Notes: generated by a model not told the origin, from the sequence alone. Shown: positions 11,448 to 23,200, numbered from the stretch's first letter. The stretch: 64,000 nt of DNA from Tupaia tana (GCA_026018925.1 JAKSZU010000008.1:63325027-63389026); one strand, 5' to 3'. Translations and numbers: made by a program.

Positions 11448-12667
11448 AACAACACTGGACAAACGAAGGGTTTCTGTCCTTTATTCTAACTTCTGTCATT
11501 ATTTCTTCATAGTAGCAGTTGCTCTTGTTTTCACCTTCTTTCAACACTACCCGAATTGACATCATTGTGCCTCAGAGATACCAGTGGCTGCCACAACCAG
11601 GTGTTGCCACTCCTCAAAGTTCTGATCCTCAGTTCCTCAGGATTTCTCCTTTGAGCTACAGGGTAAGCACCCCCACCACCTCTTCCCCATTGTTTTCCCA
11701 GCTCCAATGAGAAATGGTGAAATGACTTCTTTCTGGAGATCTTACGTCTTCCTTACCTCAGAATCTCTTTTTCCATCATTCATGTAACTGTTTCCCTATA
11801 TTATATCTTTTCTATATGAAATAATTAATGTAGATTTTGTTTTCTGAATTGCACCCTGCCTAAAAGAATGAAGATATCTATAACCTTGGTCAAGCAGTGA
11901 AGCTGAGAGGAGTGTGGTACTTTATTTTTTTTTTTTAATTCAACAGACATTCATTAAATCTATAAATAAACAGACACTGTACTAGGCTTTGAGAATAAAA
12001 GATAAATAATGTGTAGTCTCTGTTATCTGGGCAGTAGAGAAGAGAGCTATCAAGAGCCAATTGCAGATGGATCAAGTACCTTGCAAAATTGTTTTTCGAT
12101 TCAGTGGTTCATTTGGCATCTCCCGGATCAGTGTCGAGAGGTGTATTGTGTTACCTTTATCTCTACAAGTTGTAATTGTTTGAGGCACATGTTCTATTTC
12201 TTTAGTTTGGATATTAAATTGAAAATACACACATTTTTCACTCACCCACTTTTATCATTACCAAAAAATGTAATTCAGTTATCTTATATAACAGTTGCTA
12301 AATTATTAGTACAGTGGAAAGAGGTTAGAAAATATGAGTTATCTGCTCAAACATCTTTGTTATAAGTTGGAGGAAATAAGCCAGACTTATTTAGAGAAAT
12401 GGAGTGAGGGAAAGATAAAAGCCAGGAACCAGTAATGGCAAATTGCACAAAATCCTTCCAGATTGATTTGAAGACACAGAAACTTCCTATGTTGAGTGAT
12501 GGAACACTTTGAAAACTGCATTTTTATACAGCCTCTTGGTTTTATAAGAAGGGGAGAAAAATATTTTTTTTTCTTCTTAATCCTCTTAAGTATTTAGTTG
12601 AAATACTCTTCTGTGAACGAGTCAGATTAACCACAACAATAATTGGAAAAAAGTCATTTACTTGTTG
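11448..12667. other. intergenic, nothing recognised
   Basis: Includes a pyrimidine-rich piece near 11,560-11,760 of unclear origin. The open frame at 12,009-12,365 has no recognisable protein motif. Confidence 0.45.
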
Positions 12668-12948
12668 TATTATTATTATTATTATTTTTTAGGTTTTTGC
12701 CATAGGATATATGTGCTCACCAGAAAGAGACAGAGACAAAGAGAGGGTAAGTGAGAAACCACCTTCTAAGAAAGATGTCCATACCACAGTCCCTTCCCCT
12801 CCATTCTTCTCTGGGGGTTTTGGGTATACACACACACACACACACACACACACTGTGCATGATTTTCAAGCCACTGGGTCCAGGGCTTGAACTTTGGCTG
12901 ACCATGTGGGAGTCTAGCGTGTTACTCACCACACTACCTGCTGGCCTC
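12668..12948 (-). mobile_element. tRNA-derived SINE, old, with CA repeat in the body
   Basis: T/ATT-rich tail, 'aggtttttgccataggatat', and head 'ctacctgctggcctc'. The body's purine/pyrimidine alternation has grown into a (CA)n at 12,829-12,852. Confidence 0.8.
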
Positions 12949-13719
12949 ACCAGTCTTTTATTTTAATGTATGCTGCCTATTACCTGAAAGAGATCTCAGT
13001 GCAAAAGTCTATCTTTCACATCAGTGGCTTGGAGTTATGCTTTATATACATACCCAATAAAGGACACAGCATTTAGAAGCGACAAGACAAAAGGCCAAAC
13101 AGTCACAGGCTCCAGTGGTAGAAAAAGTGCGAGAAGGAAGTAAAGTTTATTTCAAAATTCTTCTGGCTGTGTTGGTGCCATCTGGAGCTGCTAAGTAGGC
13201 TGTTTTCCTAGAGAAAGATTGATGTTCTACACCCAGGCAGACAGAGGAAAAGGAAGACAAATTCTGTGTTTCAACCTTCTTTGCCTCATTAATGTTCAGT
13301 ACTTCAGGGAGAAATATTTTTGTTTCCTTCAACAAGAATGAGTCTTATTTTTCTCCTGTGCCTGAATATTCCTGGTGAAATAAGGAAAGGGCCTTATTTA
13401 GTCAATATCTTGTATTATGGTTATTTGCTTTGAGGTCATTCGTAAATGCTCTTTTTCTTCTGTTAAGCAGAGCCTTAGCTTGGATACTTGCTTGCATATG
13501 CCAGCAGCTGGACTCAGTCTAGCAAAAGCAAGAAGGAAGATTTAGTATGAGGATGTTGGGGAACTTCAGCAACACAAGAAATATATTGGAATTCCTGAAA
13601 TATTGGAACTAGGATTTTGAATTTCTTTAGAAGGCTTGATATTTTCTCTTCTTCCTGCACACTTATGTCATGTTTTTCTCTTCTTGTAGAACAGCATTCT
13701 ATCAAAAAGTTCCAAGTTT
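12949..13719. other. intergenic, nothing recognised
   Basis: No repeat landmark or coding signal identified. Confidence 0.5.
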
Positions 13720-13970
13720 TGGGTCCCAGCAGAGAGGATAGCAGATGTCGGATACATAGCTGACTGCAGTTGGAGTCCTGGACCTGGTAGCTTGAAGATC
13801 ATGCCAGTTGTGATCCTCAAGATTGTGGAGGAGAGGGTATTGCAGTGTGCCATCCCCTCGGGGGGTGATTTCTCACTTTCCTTCTCACTATCTCTGCTTC
13901 TCTCTCTCTCTGGTGAGCACACATGCCCTAAGGCAAAAACTTCTTTAAAAATAATGTAAAAAAAAAAAAG
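13720..13970 (+). mobile_element. tRNA-derived SINE, old
   Basis: Head 'gggtcccagcagagaggata', B-box-like 'gttggagtcctggacctggt', body 'gtgccatcccctcggggggt' keeping the C/G hairpin, and 3' 'catgccctaaggcaaaaact' plus A tail. Confidence 0.8.
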
Positions 13971-14523
13971 TCCCATGTTTTATAGGGTCCAGCTTCAAGT
14001 AACAGAGGTAAGTTGATAAGTCATGTTCTATTCCCAAGTCCAAAACTAATGGACGACTCTCAGGTTGTAATCCACCTTGTTAAACATCAAATGTGGCCAT
14101 TTAAATGAGTCATTTAAGCATAATTTTAGTGCTCAGTTAATAGAAATAGTTAATTATAACTAAGAACACCAGGAAATGGTGACAAAGGTCTATTTCACCC
14201 AAGCATTTAGGGGTGAGAGAAGTTTGTTGAGTAAAGGGCACACCATGCCTACCTGGCTGCTGGAATCACCTCGGCAAGAGTATAAAGACAGAAGTCTGGA
14301 GTATTGCTGAGTGCAGTTTTCAGTGTGATGGGAGAGTAGGATGCCTGGTACATGCTAGCGGGAGATATCTGCAGAGACATTAGAGCCTAGTTTGCAAAAG
14401 ACTTTATATGTTGCCAAGATCCCCATATGACGTGTTACAGAGAATTAAACTTAATCATACAAGCAGGATAAAAGAGTCTGTAATAAAATCCCTTGCAATT
14501 GTCTCCAAACTCCAGACTAAGAC
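13971..14523. other. intergenic, nothing recognised
   Basis: No repeat landmark or coding signal identified between a SINE and a MER20-like MITE. Confidence 0.5.
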
Positions 14524-14747
14524 AGTGATTAGTAACAGGACTGGTTTTGTGCCCTGAGGAGATATTTAGCAATATCTGGGGATATTTTTTATTATCACTA
14601 CTTGGGAAATGCTACTGATATCTAGTAGGTAGAGTCAGGGATGCTAGTAAGCAACCCACAAAGCATAGAAGAGCCCCTGCAACTAAGAATTACCTAGACC
14701 AATATTTCAGTAGTCCTAAGATTGGTAAATCCTGGTTGAAATCATGA
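14524..14747 (+). mobile_element. MER20-like hAT MITE
   Basis: Opposite orientation to the copy at 11,222: 'gttttgtgccctgaggagat', 'atttagcaatatctggggat', 'gctactgatatctagtaggt', 'agagtcagggatgctagtaa', and the distal end 'taaatcctggttgaaat'. Confidence 0.6.
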
Positions 14748-14770
14748 GTCTGGGGAATTAAAAGATTTCT

Positions 14771-15050
14771 GTAGAGTCAGCTTTATGACCTGGAGGTTAA
14801 GGCAACCAGATTCCACATGGCCAACTGCAAAGTTCTAGTCCTAGACCCAGTGGCTTGAAAAAACATAGTAGGCATGTGTGCATGCTTGCCCAAAATCCCA
14901 AAAGGAGTGAGAGAGATGGAGGACAAGGGACTGTGGTCCCTTTCCAATGGAAGACTACGCTTTCTCCAATGCAGGCGTGTACTTTCTCCTCTTCTTGTCT
15001 CTAATGAGTGCACATGCACTCTAGCCAAGAGATAAGATTCTTTAGAGAAA
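14771..15050 (+). mobile_element. tRNA-derived SINE, old
   Basis: 'gaggttaaggcaaccagatt', 'aagttctagtcctagaccca', 'gtgtgcatgcttgcccaaaa' and 'gtgcacatgcactctagcca' preserve the family order with an altered body. Confidence 0.65.
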
Positions 15051-15379
15051 TTTCCAAAGTGGATTAGATGAGGGGGGAAGATAATAAAAAGTCCCACAGT
15101 GACTCTGCTCTAGCTATCTCAGGAGCTGAGGGTGTCATCAACATCATTAATGAGAACAAGTAAAGTAGGGTTTGGAGGAAATATTACAGAAACATTCTGA
15201 TAGGTTCCTGTCTCATTGTTGAGATGCTTCTACCAGCAAAGTGAAGATGGATAAACAATCAAAGGGAGAACTGAGTTCAACTAGTTATATAATCATCTCT
15301 TGTCAGTAATACAGAAAAACAAACTCTTAGATCTTTAGCACCTACATCAGCATAATAATAGTGAGCAAAGTTTAGAGAA

Positions 15380-15588
15380 TATTGGCCATTAAGGCCCAAC
15401 ACGGAGCAAAGCAAGAATCCATGTGCATCTGAGGTGGGCCCAGTCCTGGACCTTTAACCAAAAAGTCTAAGCCTCTGCCCCAAACCTCTCTTCCAGGCCC
15501 AACATTGAGCAAAGCGAAGTAGGAGGGTCTCTGTCTTTTTTCTGTCTCTCTGTCTCTCTCTCCCTTTCCCTTTCTCTCAAAATGTTTC

Positions 15589-15638
<50 letters not shown>

Positions 15639-15740
15639 TTTAAAAAAATCTGTAAGTACCATCTGTTGTCTCTGATCTTTCTTTTCTCTTGCTAATTTCA
15701 GAATCCATGTGCATCTGAGGTGTGTCCAGCCCTGCCCATT
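15380..15740 (+). repeat. block with internal direct repeats, possible LINE leader
   Basis: AGAATCCATGTGCATCTGAG occurs at about 15,415 and 15,701, each followed by 'ccagycctg'. 'ggcccaaca..gagcaaagc' also occurs twice (15,393 and 15,497). A (TA)n lies between. The block lies upstream of the HAL1-like copy at 16,070 and could be its 5' leader, or an unrelated repeat. Confidence 0.45.
15593..15635. repeat. (TA)n microsatellite
   Basis: About 20 TA units following a CT-rich tract. Likely hypervariable and a weak melting point. Confidence 0.95.
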
Positions 15741-16069
15741 TCACACTAGTGTGCCACGTGGCTTTTTTGTTTTTGTTTTGTTTTGGTCTTTTCTTTTTTC
15801 CTTTTGTTTCCTTTTCTTTTACCTGACTTTGCCATCTTGCTTCTCAGTCTCCCCACACTGAGTGTCTAGGCAGGTCTAGGTGCATAGTAGCGGAATACTT
15901 TTACAGTCATAGAAAACCTCAAAGCCCACTGAAATGCTAAAGAAAGGGAAAGACTCATCCTTGTAAGTCTGAATTCAAATCTCTCTCTTTGGATACCATG
16001 TTGTAAAATACAGTAGTAGAGGAGAAATAGGCATAGAAGTACCTTACAGTAAAGTGAAGCATTCACACT

Positions 16070-17640
16070 TACAGTAGCAAATTAACCAAATAAATTAGCC
16101 AAACATGAACATACCACCAAATGACTAAAAATCAGAGAAGAGAGACTGCAAAGTGAGCAGCAGGGAGAAATACAGAGCTGTAGTGAGTGTGGATCATCTC
16201 CTCCCACTCACTTCTGAATTCTCAGTTGAAATCCCACAGTTCAGCCCAGGTATATCCATTCCCTAGAAACTGATAGGCCTTTGTAATATCCAGTTCCATC
16301 CACAAAAGTGCTGGTTGTTTGATGAGGATCAGGGAGAAATATTGCAGATCATCTCCTCCTTCTGCTTCTGATACCAGAATTAACTCCAAAAAAGTAGGAA
16401 GTAACAAATAATCCATCAGATGACCAGAAACAACTGCAGAGATACAAGAAATATAGGAAACCAAAAAAAATGTCTCTCCTCCAAGGGGAAAGAACAGCTC
16501 TTCATCATTCACAGACTGTACAATGGAAGTTGTGGAAATGTCAGATAAAGAATTACGAATATTTATAGTGACAAAGCTAACAGATATACAAGAGAAGAGA
16601 GACAACAAACTCCAGATGATGAAGGAGAAAAAAAGACACCGAGTTCCAGAAGGTGAGGAAGTTCTCGTATGATCTCAAAGAGGAAATCCACACCATAAAA
16701 AAGAATCAAATGGAACTGTTAGAGATGAAGGCTATAATACAGGAAATCAAAAACTCCCTTGAAAGTATTAAAAGCAGGGACCAGCAGTTAGCGTAATGGC
16801 TGTGTCACTGGACTCCCACGTAGTCGACCGCAGTTCGCGTCCTGGACCCGGTGGCTTAAAAGTCACACCAGGCACGTGTGCGTGCATGCCCAAGATCCCA
16901 AGAGGAGAATGGAGGAGAAGGGATTGCGGTGTGGCCATCCCCCCTGGGGGGGTGGTTTCTCGCTGTCTCTCTGTCTCTCTGTCTGGAGAGCGCACACACC
17001 CTATAGCAAAAACCTCTCCAAAAAAAAAAAAAAATTAAAAAAAGAAATATTAAAAGCAGATTAGATCATGCAGATCGAATCGAATCTCAGATGTAAAAGA
17101 CAGAACCTCTGACCTAGAAAAAGTCACCAAAAATATTGAGAAAATAACCCCCAAAATGAGAATAATATATGAATAATACTAGATACCATTAGACATCCTA
17201 ACATTCAGGTAATTGGTATCCCAGAAGGTGAAGAAACTTATCAGGGAATTGATAATCTATTCCATGAAATCCTGGAACAAAACTTTCTAAACCTAGAGAG
17301 GTATTCAAATATCCACCCCAAGAACTATGAAGAATAGTATATCTGGCAAGATTATCCTTCATATGGGAAGAAAAGCCTGAAACATTCTCGGATAAACAAA
17401 ACCTGAAGGAATTTACCAACATCAGGCCAAAAACTTCTGAAGGGAGTTCTATACCAGGAAAACTAAAGTCAGACAAAAATAAGAGAAAAAAAATGACTAA
17501 GAAAAAGGCCAGCTTAATGGTAGGACAAGTTCGGAAATATCAATAAAAATGTTGAATGTTAACTTCTGAGATTTAAATGAAGAGATCAGATCACAGTAAC
17601 ACTACAATTTCAACAAAAGAGGGGTTATATAAGACTGAAG
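16070..17640 (+). mobile_element. HAL1-like LINE with leader region
   Basis: A leader sequence around 16,130-16,560 is followed by an A-rich ORF1-like stretch ('aaaaaagaatcaaatggaac', 'ataatacaggaaatcaaaaa', 'cttgaaagtattaaaagcag'). A SINE interrupts at 16,776. After it come 'cattagacatcctaacattc', 'gggaattgataatctattcc' and the HAL1 distal part ('cattctcggataaacaaaac', 'ctgaaggaatttaccaacatc'). No ORF2 follows. The leader may extend upstream into the repeated block at 15,380-15,740. Confidence 0.6.
16776..17038 (+). mobile_element. tRNA-derived SINE, young, inside HAL1-like element
   Basis: Flanked by TATTAAAAGCA on both sides (about 16,766 and 17,050). Head 'gggaccagcagttagcgtaa', B box GGTT-like 'cagttcgcgtcctggacccg', and a near-intact body. 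Postdates the HAL1-like copy. Confidence 0.92.
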
Positions 17641-17756
17641 TGTTGAAATAGAATTCTATGACTTTTGTCTAAAATATTACTGATTTTCTTCTTTGATTTG
17701 TCTTCCAGATTTAAGAATTTTGGTTTTCTTTTGAGTTGTTGATAGGTTTAGCAATT

Positions 17757-17783
17757 TGTAAAAATAAATAAATAAATAAATAA

Positions 17784-17834
<51 letters not shown>

Positions 17835-17839
17835 CACAC

Positions 17840-17880
<41 letters not shown>
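17757..17880. repeat. compound microsatellite (AAAT)n-(TG)n-(TA)n
   Basis: An (AAAT) run from 17,761 passes into (TG) at 17,786-17,822, then into (TA) with a short (CA) gap to 17,880. The alternating purine-pyrimidine tract is about 100 bp long. Confidence 0.95.
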
Positions 17881-17883
<3 letters not shown>

Positions 17884-18489
17884 GAAAAACTTTTCTCTCT
17901 TCCTGACAGCTTTGCAATTGGAAAATATTTATGAGCATTCTTATTTTGTCGCAGAATGGTTATTTGCATAAGTTCAATAACAAAAATAGTATCTTGCATC
18001 AGAAATTGAATTCTTATGGGGCTTTCTGCAAATAACAGACCTAATTAAGATTAATTTTTTTTTTTTTTTTTTTGCCATTAAGTTAGTTCATACCTCTCTC
18101 TAGTAAAAGGGGGAATGGAGAGAGAAAAAATGTTTTAGTAGAAAATTACAGTGCACTTGTCACTAGATTCTAGCTTTTTCCATATTTTTAGTTTAAGATC
18201 TTTTGTGAATCAATAAAATGTGGAGAAAAAAAAAATTTAGTATGGAAAGGAGGGGGAGGGGCAAGGAGAAGGAAAAAACAAGTAAAAGTATATGTAACTG
18301 ATAAAATAATGAGAAGCTATTTGCTAATGATAATGTATATAGTAGCAATATGTTTGTCTTGACTTATTTGTGCTGGAAAAATAAATGCTGTACACTGTGA
18401 AGACATGATTAAATGTAAATAAATAAGAAAAAAAAAAGAAAAACCAATCAAGGCAGAAAATTTCCTACCTAAGTAATGTAGGTAGGAGA

Positions 18490-18850
18490 TTAGTAGGGGA
18501 TGTATAACTGTGAAAGCCATATTTGATATAGCCATTGAGATGAATCGGTAGGCCCAGCTACATTTGACATAACCATTGAGTTAAATCAGTGGACCCAGCC
18601 ACATTTGCTAGAGCCAATGAGATGAGAACAATCAGTGGGACCAGCCAATGAAAAATGGACACAACCGAGATTAAAAAATTATAAACTTGCAGAATGTAAC
18701 TGCTGGGGCCTTTTGAGCTACTCTCTCTCTCTCTCTCTCTGCCCATTCAAGCCTGCTCCTACCTCTTAGGAGTATAGTTTTGTTTCAACTTAATAAACTA
18801 CCTTTTCCTTGCGCTGTTGGGGAAAATAAATAATTGGCCATTAAATCGCT
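18490..18850 (+). mobile_element. solo LTR-like element with three direct repeats in U3
   Basis: Three imperfect direct repeats of about 42 bp (18,517-18,559; 18,560-18,601; 18,602-18,646), each built on 'catttg...agccattgagatgaat..gtgggaccagc'-type sequence, precede a TATA-like 'aaattataaacttgcagaat', a CT run, and an AATAAA at 18,792-18,797. This is the U3/R layout of a class I type retroviral LTR. No internal proviral genes are visible on either side. Less decayed than the MaLR fossils, so likely younger. Confidence 0.6.
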
Positions 18851-19079
18851 AAAACTTAAATGCTCCATTCAGGGAGAGGATAGGCAATACCACTAATTAA
18901 TATTAAAAATGAATAGTGTTTATGCTGTTTCTGCTCAGCTGGTTGTTACAGCTTGGTTCCCACTGTGAATAAAGTAATACCAAGTAAGAATTAGAAACTT
19001 TTATTACATGCTACCATATCCTTTATAATATCAATACTAACACTTTTCTCTATTGATTAGTGAAATATTTAGATACTGA

Positions 19080-19465
19080 CAGAGACTCTCCTTGACTAAT
19101 TTTAGCCAGACTCCACTAAGCTATCTGAGCCTCAGCCTTGGTGTCCATCCCCGGTGGGCCTGAATCTCCCAGTTGTCTTAAGAGTCTTGCTAAGTGTGTT
19201 TATAGAAAACCCCCTACTCTTGAATTCTCAGCTCAAATTGATCATTCTTTGCCCTTGATATCTGATCACTCCCATCCCTCACCCATGTTTCCATTTAGTA
19301 ATTTTCCATCCACTGACCCTCACTCTACTCCCTGGCTCTGAATTCCCACTTGCTTATGCTATATTTGGAATTCAGCCCAGTTCTATAGGGAGGTCGTTTT
19401 TCCTCTACTATATTAGCTTTTGAATAAAATATGTTTTACTACATTAATTACTGCCCAGCTCTGAT
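19080..19465 (+). mobile_element. probable LTR fossil
   Basis: Pyrimidine-rich sequence with 'ctgagcctcagccttggtgt', 'gggcctgaatctcccagttg', 'tcttaagagtcttgctaagt' and a 3' 'gaattcagcccagttctata' ... 'gaataaaatatg' that could be the poly(A) signal of an LTR. The family was not resolved. Confidence 0.4.
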
Positions 19466-19559
19466 TTTCTATAACAATATCATTCTAAAGTATGGTAAGC
19501 AATCTCAACAAATCCAAACAAATACCTAGCAGGTGTATTATTATGCTAACTAATTATAT

Positions 19560-20040
19560 CAGTCAGGGACCAAACAGGAAACAGAACCACTTGAGCATTT
19601 CAAACAGATTTAATTTAATGTAGGAGACTGGTAACATGGGTGATAGAAGTGATGAGAAGCCAAAGTGCGAACATACAGCAAGGCAGGTATCACTGAAGGA
19701 GGAAATTAGGATTAATATCCTTAGGTCAGAGGGACAGAAAGGAGACAGAATCACAAAAACCCCAAGGCCAGGGACACCTAGCAGAAGGTAATATCAGACT
19801 GCTGCCAGATACACCACTCAAGGTGGGAAAGATGGGGAGGTACCTTGCTTTTTCCCCCAACACACACACCTTTAATCCCCTGCTGGTGTCACCTATTAAC
19901 TGACTCCATCTGGAAACTAGGAACCTGGGAAATGCAGCCTGCAGAGGTCCACCCACTTCTGACACAGAGCAGAGCTGGAAAAAGGCAATGAATAAGGAAT
20001 CTGAGGCTGGAGACACTGCTGCCTGGCAGTGAGTCATTCA
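19560..20040. repeat. old interspersed repeat, family unresolved
   Basis: Contains 'aacagaaccacttgagcatt', 'ctgactccatctggaaacta', 'ggaacctgggaaatgcagcc' and 'tgcagaggtccacccacttc', a motif string I associate with an ancient eutherian dispersed repeat. No coding signal. Confidence 0.35.
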
Positions 20041-20044
20041 GTAT

Positions 20045-20225
20045 CTTATTCAATCTGTGTTAATACTCAGTAAGGGATTTTTCACCTACTTTTATAGTCA
20101 AGGAAACTTATGCTGATGGAGGTTAAGGGACTTGCCTCAAGTCCCAACCCAGGCCCACAAGGGGAAGATCTGAAACTCTTACCAAGGTCTATCTTAATTC
20201 AAAGCCCCTGTTGCTTTCTCATCAG
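20045..20225 (-). repeat. MIR SINE
   Basis: 'tcaaggaaacttatgctgat', 'ggttaagggacttgcctcaa' and 'atcttaattcaaagcccctg' represent an antisense MIR core. Confidence 0.5.
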
Positions 20226-20288
20226 AGGCTTGAACACCCCAGCTGGCTTTCTGCCTTGCTGTAGGAGTGTGGCTGACCAGCCCTATTT

Positions 20289-20295
20289 TTTTCTT

Positions 20296-20338
<43 letters not shown>

Positions 20339-20592
20339 TTTTTGAGAGGTTATTGCTATAGGGCGCGTGTGCTCGCCAGACAGACAGAGAGAGACAAAGA
20401 GATAGAAAGCGAGAAATCACCCCCCGGGGGGATGGTCACGCCGCAATCCCTTCTCCTCCATTCTCCTCTCGGGCTCTTGGGCATGCATGCACACGCGCCC
20501 GGCGTGAGTTTAAGTCACCGGGTCCGGGACTCGAACCACGGTCGACTACGTGGGAGTCCAGCGACATAGCCATTACACCAACTGCTGGTCCC
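20289..20592 (-). mobile_element. tRNA-derived SINE, young, with expanded TTTA tail
   Basis: Perfect duplication CCAGCCCTATTT (20,277-20,288 and 20,593-20,604). Its tail has become a (TTTA)n array at 20,296-20,342, a common fate of SINE tails. The head has the 'ttacaccaactgctggtccc' variant. Confidence 0.93.
20295..20342. repeat. (TTTA)n microsatellite
   Basis: About 11 units, in the tail of the SINE at 20,289-20,592. Confidence 0.95.
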
Positions 20593-20604
20593 CCAGCCCT
20601 ATTT

Positions 20605-22239
20605 CTTAAAGACTGGCAATATCTTTTTGCCCTACATTTCCCCCAACCCCTCTGACTGTTGTTTTAGACTGATGCCAGGAGATCAGGGAGCACACGTTTC
20701 TCACCAGGTATAGCCTATTTGAAATCCTTTTAAAAGTCTCACCTTGCATCAGTACAAGTGTCTTTGGGGCAGTGATGGGAGTGTGGAGTGTAGCAGAGAG
20801 TGTAGGGTTGAAGCTACACCTGCCTTCCACCTGACCCTCTCCTGTATGTGAGTTTATAATAAACCCTTATGCAGTGCTTTATTGTAGCTGTCTCACTAAT
20901 CCTACTTTTGAATACTTCCAAACCCTGAATAATTCCAAGGAGAACTGACCCATCTTGGGAAACAAGATAGGGAGATGGTCTAAGTCACTTGCTAGATACT
21001 TCCCCAGTGCAAGGTTACAGAACCCAAGAACCTGTCTGTAGACTGTGAACCTTTTTATTAAACAAAACAAAGATTCCACCTAACTTCTTACATAAATCAT
21101 TATTGTTCTGCTTAATGGGGCTGCCATAAACCTAATAACCCAAAGGATTTATAAGCAATTTAATGAAAAATACACTGGCATTTTAGAGGGAAGTAATTCA
21201 GCCCAGGGAGACAGAGTTTAAATGCAAGGGAGATTTATCCCTGGTAGTCAACAATGAGCTCTGTTACCTGGGAGATGTAACACATTAGCAAAGATGAGTT
21301 CATGTGATAAGCTGTTGCCAGCGAAAATCAGAACTGAAAACAAGAAGGACACAGGAAAAGTAGTTTTCATGGCGGATGATAAGAAATAGTACGTCAGGGG
21401 AGTTACATGCAGAGATACAGGCTATCTTGAGGTTATTCAATTTGTTAAGAAGTTTATTGGATTTGTTTTTAGGAAACTGTTAACCTGTGACTAACGTGTA
21501 TGTGACTCTTTATGTTAAATAACATTTAAGTTAAATTCATTTTCTTAGGTGCTAATAGAACAGGTATTCATCTATTCTCATCACCATAGGCCAAAGGTTA
21601 AGAAGGCCTCAGATCATGGTTTTGGTCTTTACCCTGGAGCCAAGTAACAGATTTTTAAATTCCCATGCATCTTGTTTGGTCTCTTGCAATCTGGCAACAG
21701 GTCTAATCCCCACGCCACAGCTGAGCCATTAGAGAGCTTTTGTCCTTTAGCTACTGTGATTGCAAAGAAATGGGCACATGAACCATGTCAGGTCCATCTG
21801 AGGACCATCAGTGGAATGTTTCCAGTATAATCAGATCAGGACACTGAAAGGATGTAACCCTGTCATATTGGTAGCAGATGCAGAAATCCAGTGAGCAGCA
21901 GGAGACAATGACAGTGATGAACTAAGGAGAGAGGACTGAGAGGGACTGTGTGCTGCTGGGAGGCTAATCATCTCCTTTATTCCCTTGGATCTTGTGGGCT
22001 CTTAGATGGGAGCCCTTTAAAGTGAGTCAAGAAACCAGATTAACACAAGGTCGACTGATGAGAGAAGCATTCGTATTTCATTAGTGTTACATGCACTCCT
22101 GAGGCTCTCCATAAGTGTAAATCCAAAGACACAGTCAAACCAAGGAGAATTTTGATTTTTTTAGACAAAGAACATGATATGATATGTATTTTACAGTATT
22201 ATGATCCTTGTTAAATCTGTAAGTGATCAACACCGGTCT
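20605..22239. other. intergenic, no firm call
   Basis: Possibly contains decayed LTR-type sequence (for example around 21,115-21,600 and 21,600-22,020), but no family was recognised. Confidence 0.4.
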
Positions 22240-23200
22240 GTCTGACAGAAGTCAGGCCAATAGACTACACTCAATCTTTTTTGCACAGAGGAAGATTTAT
22301 TATAAGCTGGCAAGGGAACAGGGGATTGTGCCAGAATCAGTGTATCCCCAAGACATGAGGCATTAAGGCTTTTCTTTGGGAAAAGTGTACAGGGCTAGGG
22401 GGTCAAGCACATAAAGGCAGACTCCATAGAAACAGGCACATTGACCAGTTAGACTTCTCCAAGTGTCTGTCCCATGTTATGTAAATGGGGCAGTACCTCC
22501 TCCTGGGGTAGAGATTTTAGTTTTATGTAAAGGAAAAGCTCATCAAAGTTCAGTGAGGATCGGTCTCTGCTAGGTCTCTTCTGTCAAGTAGTTCAGGCTG
22601 GGAGGGGTTTATTTATTTTTATTTTTTGGTGATGTCATGCTCCCTACAAAACCTTAGATATCTGCGTTAGATGGGGGTTGCTGGGACCAGCAGTTAGCGT
22701 AATGGCTATGTTGCTGGACTCCCATGTAGTCGACCGCGGTTGGACTCCCATGTAGTCGACCGCGGTTCGCCTCCTGGACCCGGTGGCTTAAAACTCACAC
22801 CGGGTGCGTGTGTTGTGCGTGCCCAAGATCCCGAGAGGAGAATGGAGAAGGGATTGCGGTGTGGCCATCCCTCCTGGGGGGTGACTTCTCGCTTTCTGTC
22901 TGTCTCTGTCTGTCTGGCGAGCACACACGCCCTATAGCAAATACCTCAAAAAAAAAAAAAAAAAAGATGGGGGTTGCTTCCTGCAGAATTAACTCATAGT
23001 TTGTGCTAGAACCCACTCTGCTCACAAACCTAGAAGGGCCTACTTTTTAAGCTATGATCATGCTTTGCCAAGGTTAACTCCATCTTGAATGCTTTAACAA
23101 TCGAACTCCATATAGGAGCATGGCAGCCACTTTATGGATGTGTGCCAACATGCAAATGAGATGGGGGGAATCTGACACCTTCTGTTTCATCTGGAATTTG
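22240..23200. mobile_element. LTR-like repeat, first of a pair
   Basis: The part at 22,975-23,160 ('ctgcagaattaactcatagtttgtgctag', 'tagaagggcctactttttaagc', 'ttgccaaggttaactccatc', 'gcagccactttatggatgtg') recurs in the same orientation at 25,765-25,965. Upstream sequence from 22,240 has an LTR-like composition. A SINE (22,683-22,965) is inserted. Interpreted as an LTR fossil; internal genes are not recognisable between the pair. Confidence 0.4.
22683..22965 (+). mobile_element. tRNA-derived SINE, young, with duplicated tRNA segment
   Basis: Perfect duplication GATGGGGGTTGCT (22,670-22,682 and 22,966-22,978). A 27-bp block starting TGGACTCCCATGTAGTCGAC occurs twice in tandem at 22,714-22,767, lengthening the space between A and B boxes. 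The body is otherwise normal but slightly shortened. Confidence 0.93.

Noticed and set aside
12009-12365. 118-codon open frame as a possible novel gene
   Set aside because: No recognisable domain, no conserved neighbours, no splice or promoter context; consistent with chance in this length of DNA.
15372-15662. Minus-strand frame reading across the (TA)n tract
   Set aside because: Mostly YIYIYI from the microsatellite; no protein family.
16222-16608. 128-codon minus-strand open frame
   Set aside because: Lies antisense to the HAL1-like leader and ORF1 region and has no family motif.
20267-20569. Start codon with hydrophobic FYLFIYLFIYLF peptide as a membrane protein
   Set aside because: It is the translated (TTTA)n SINE tail.
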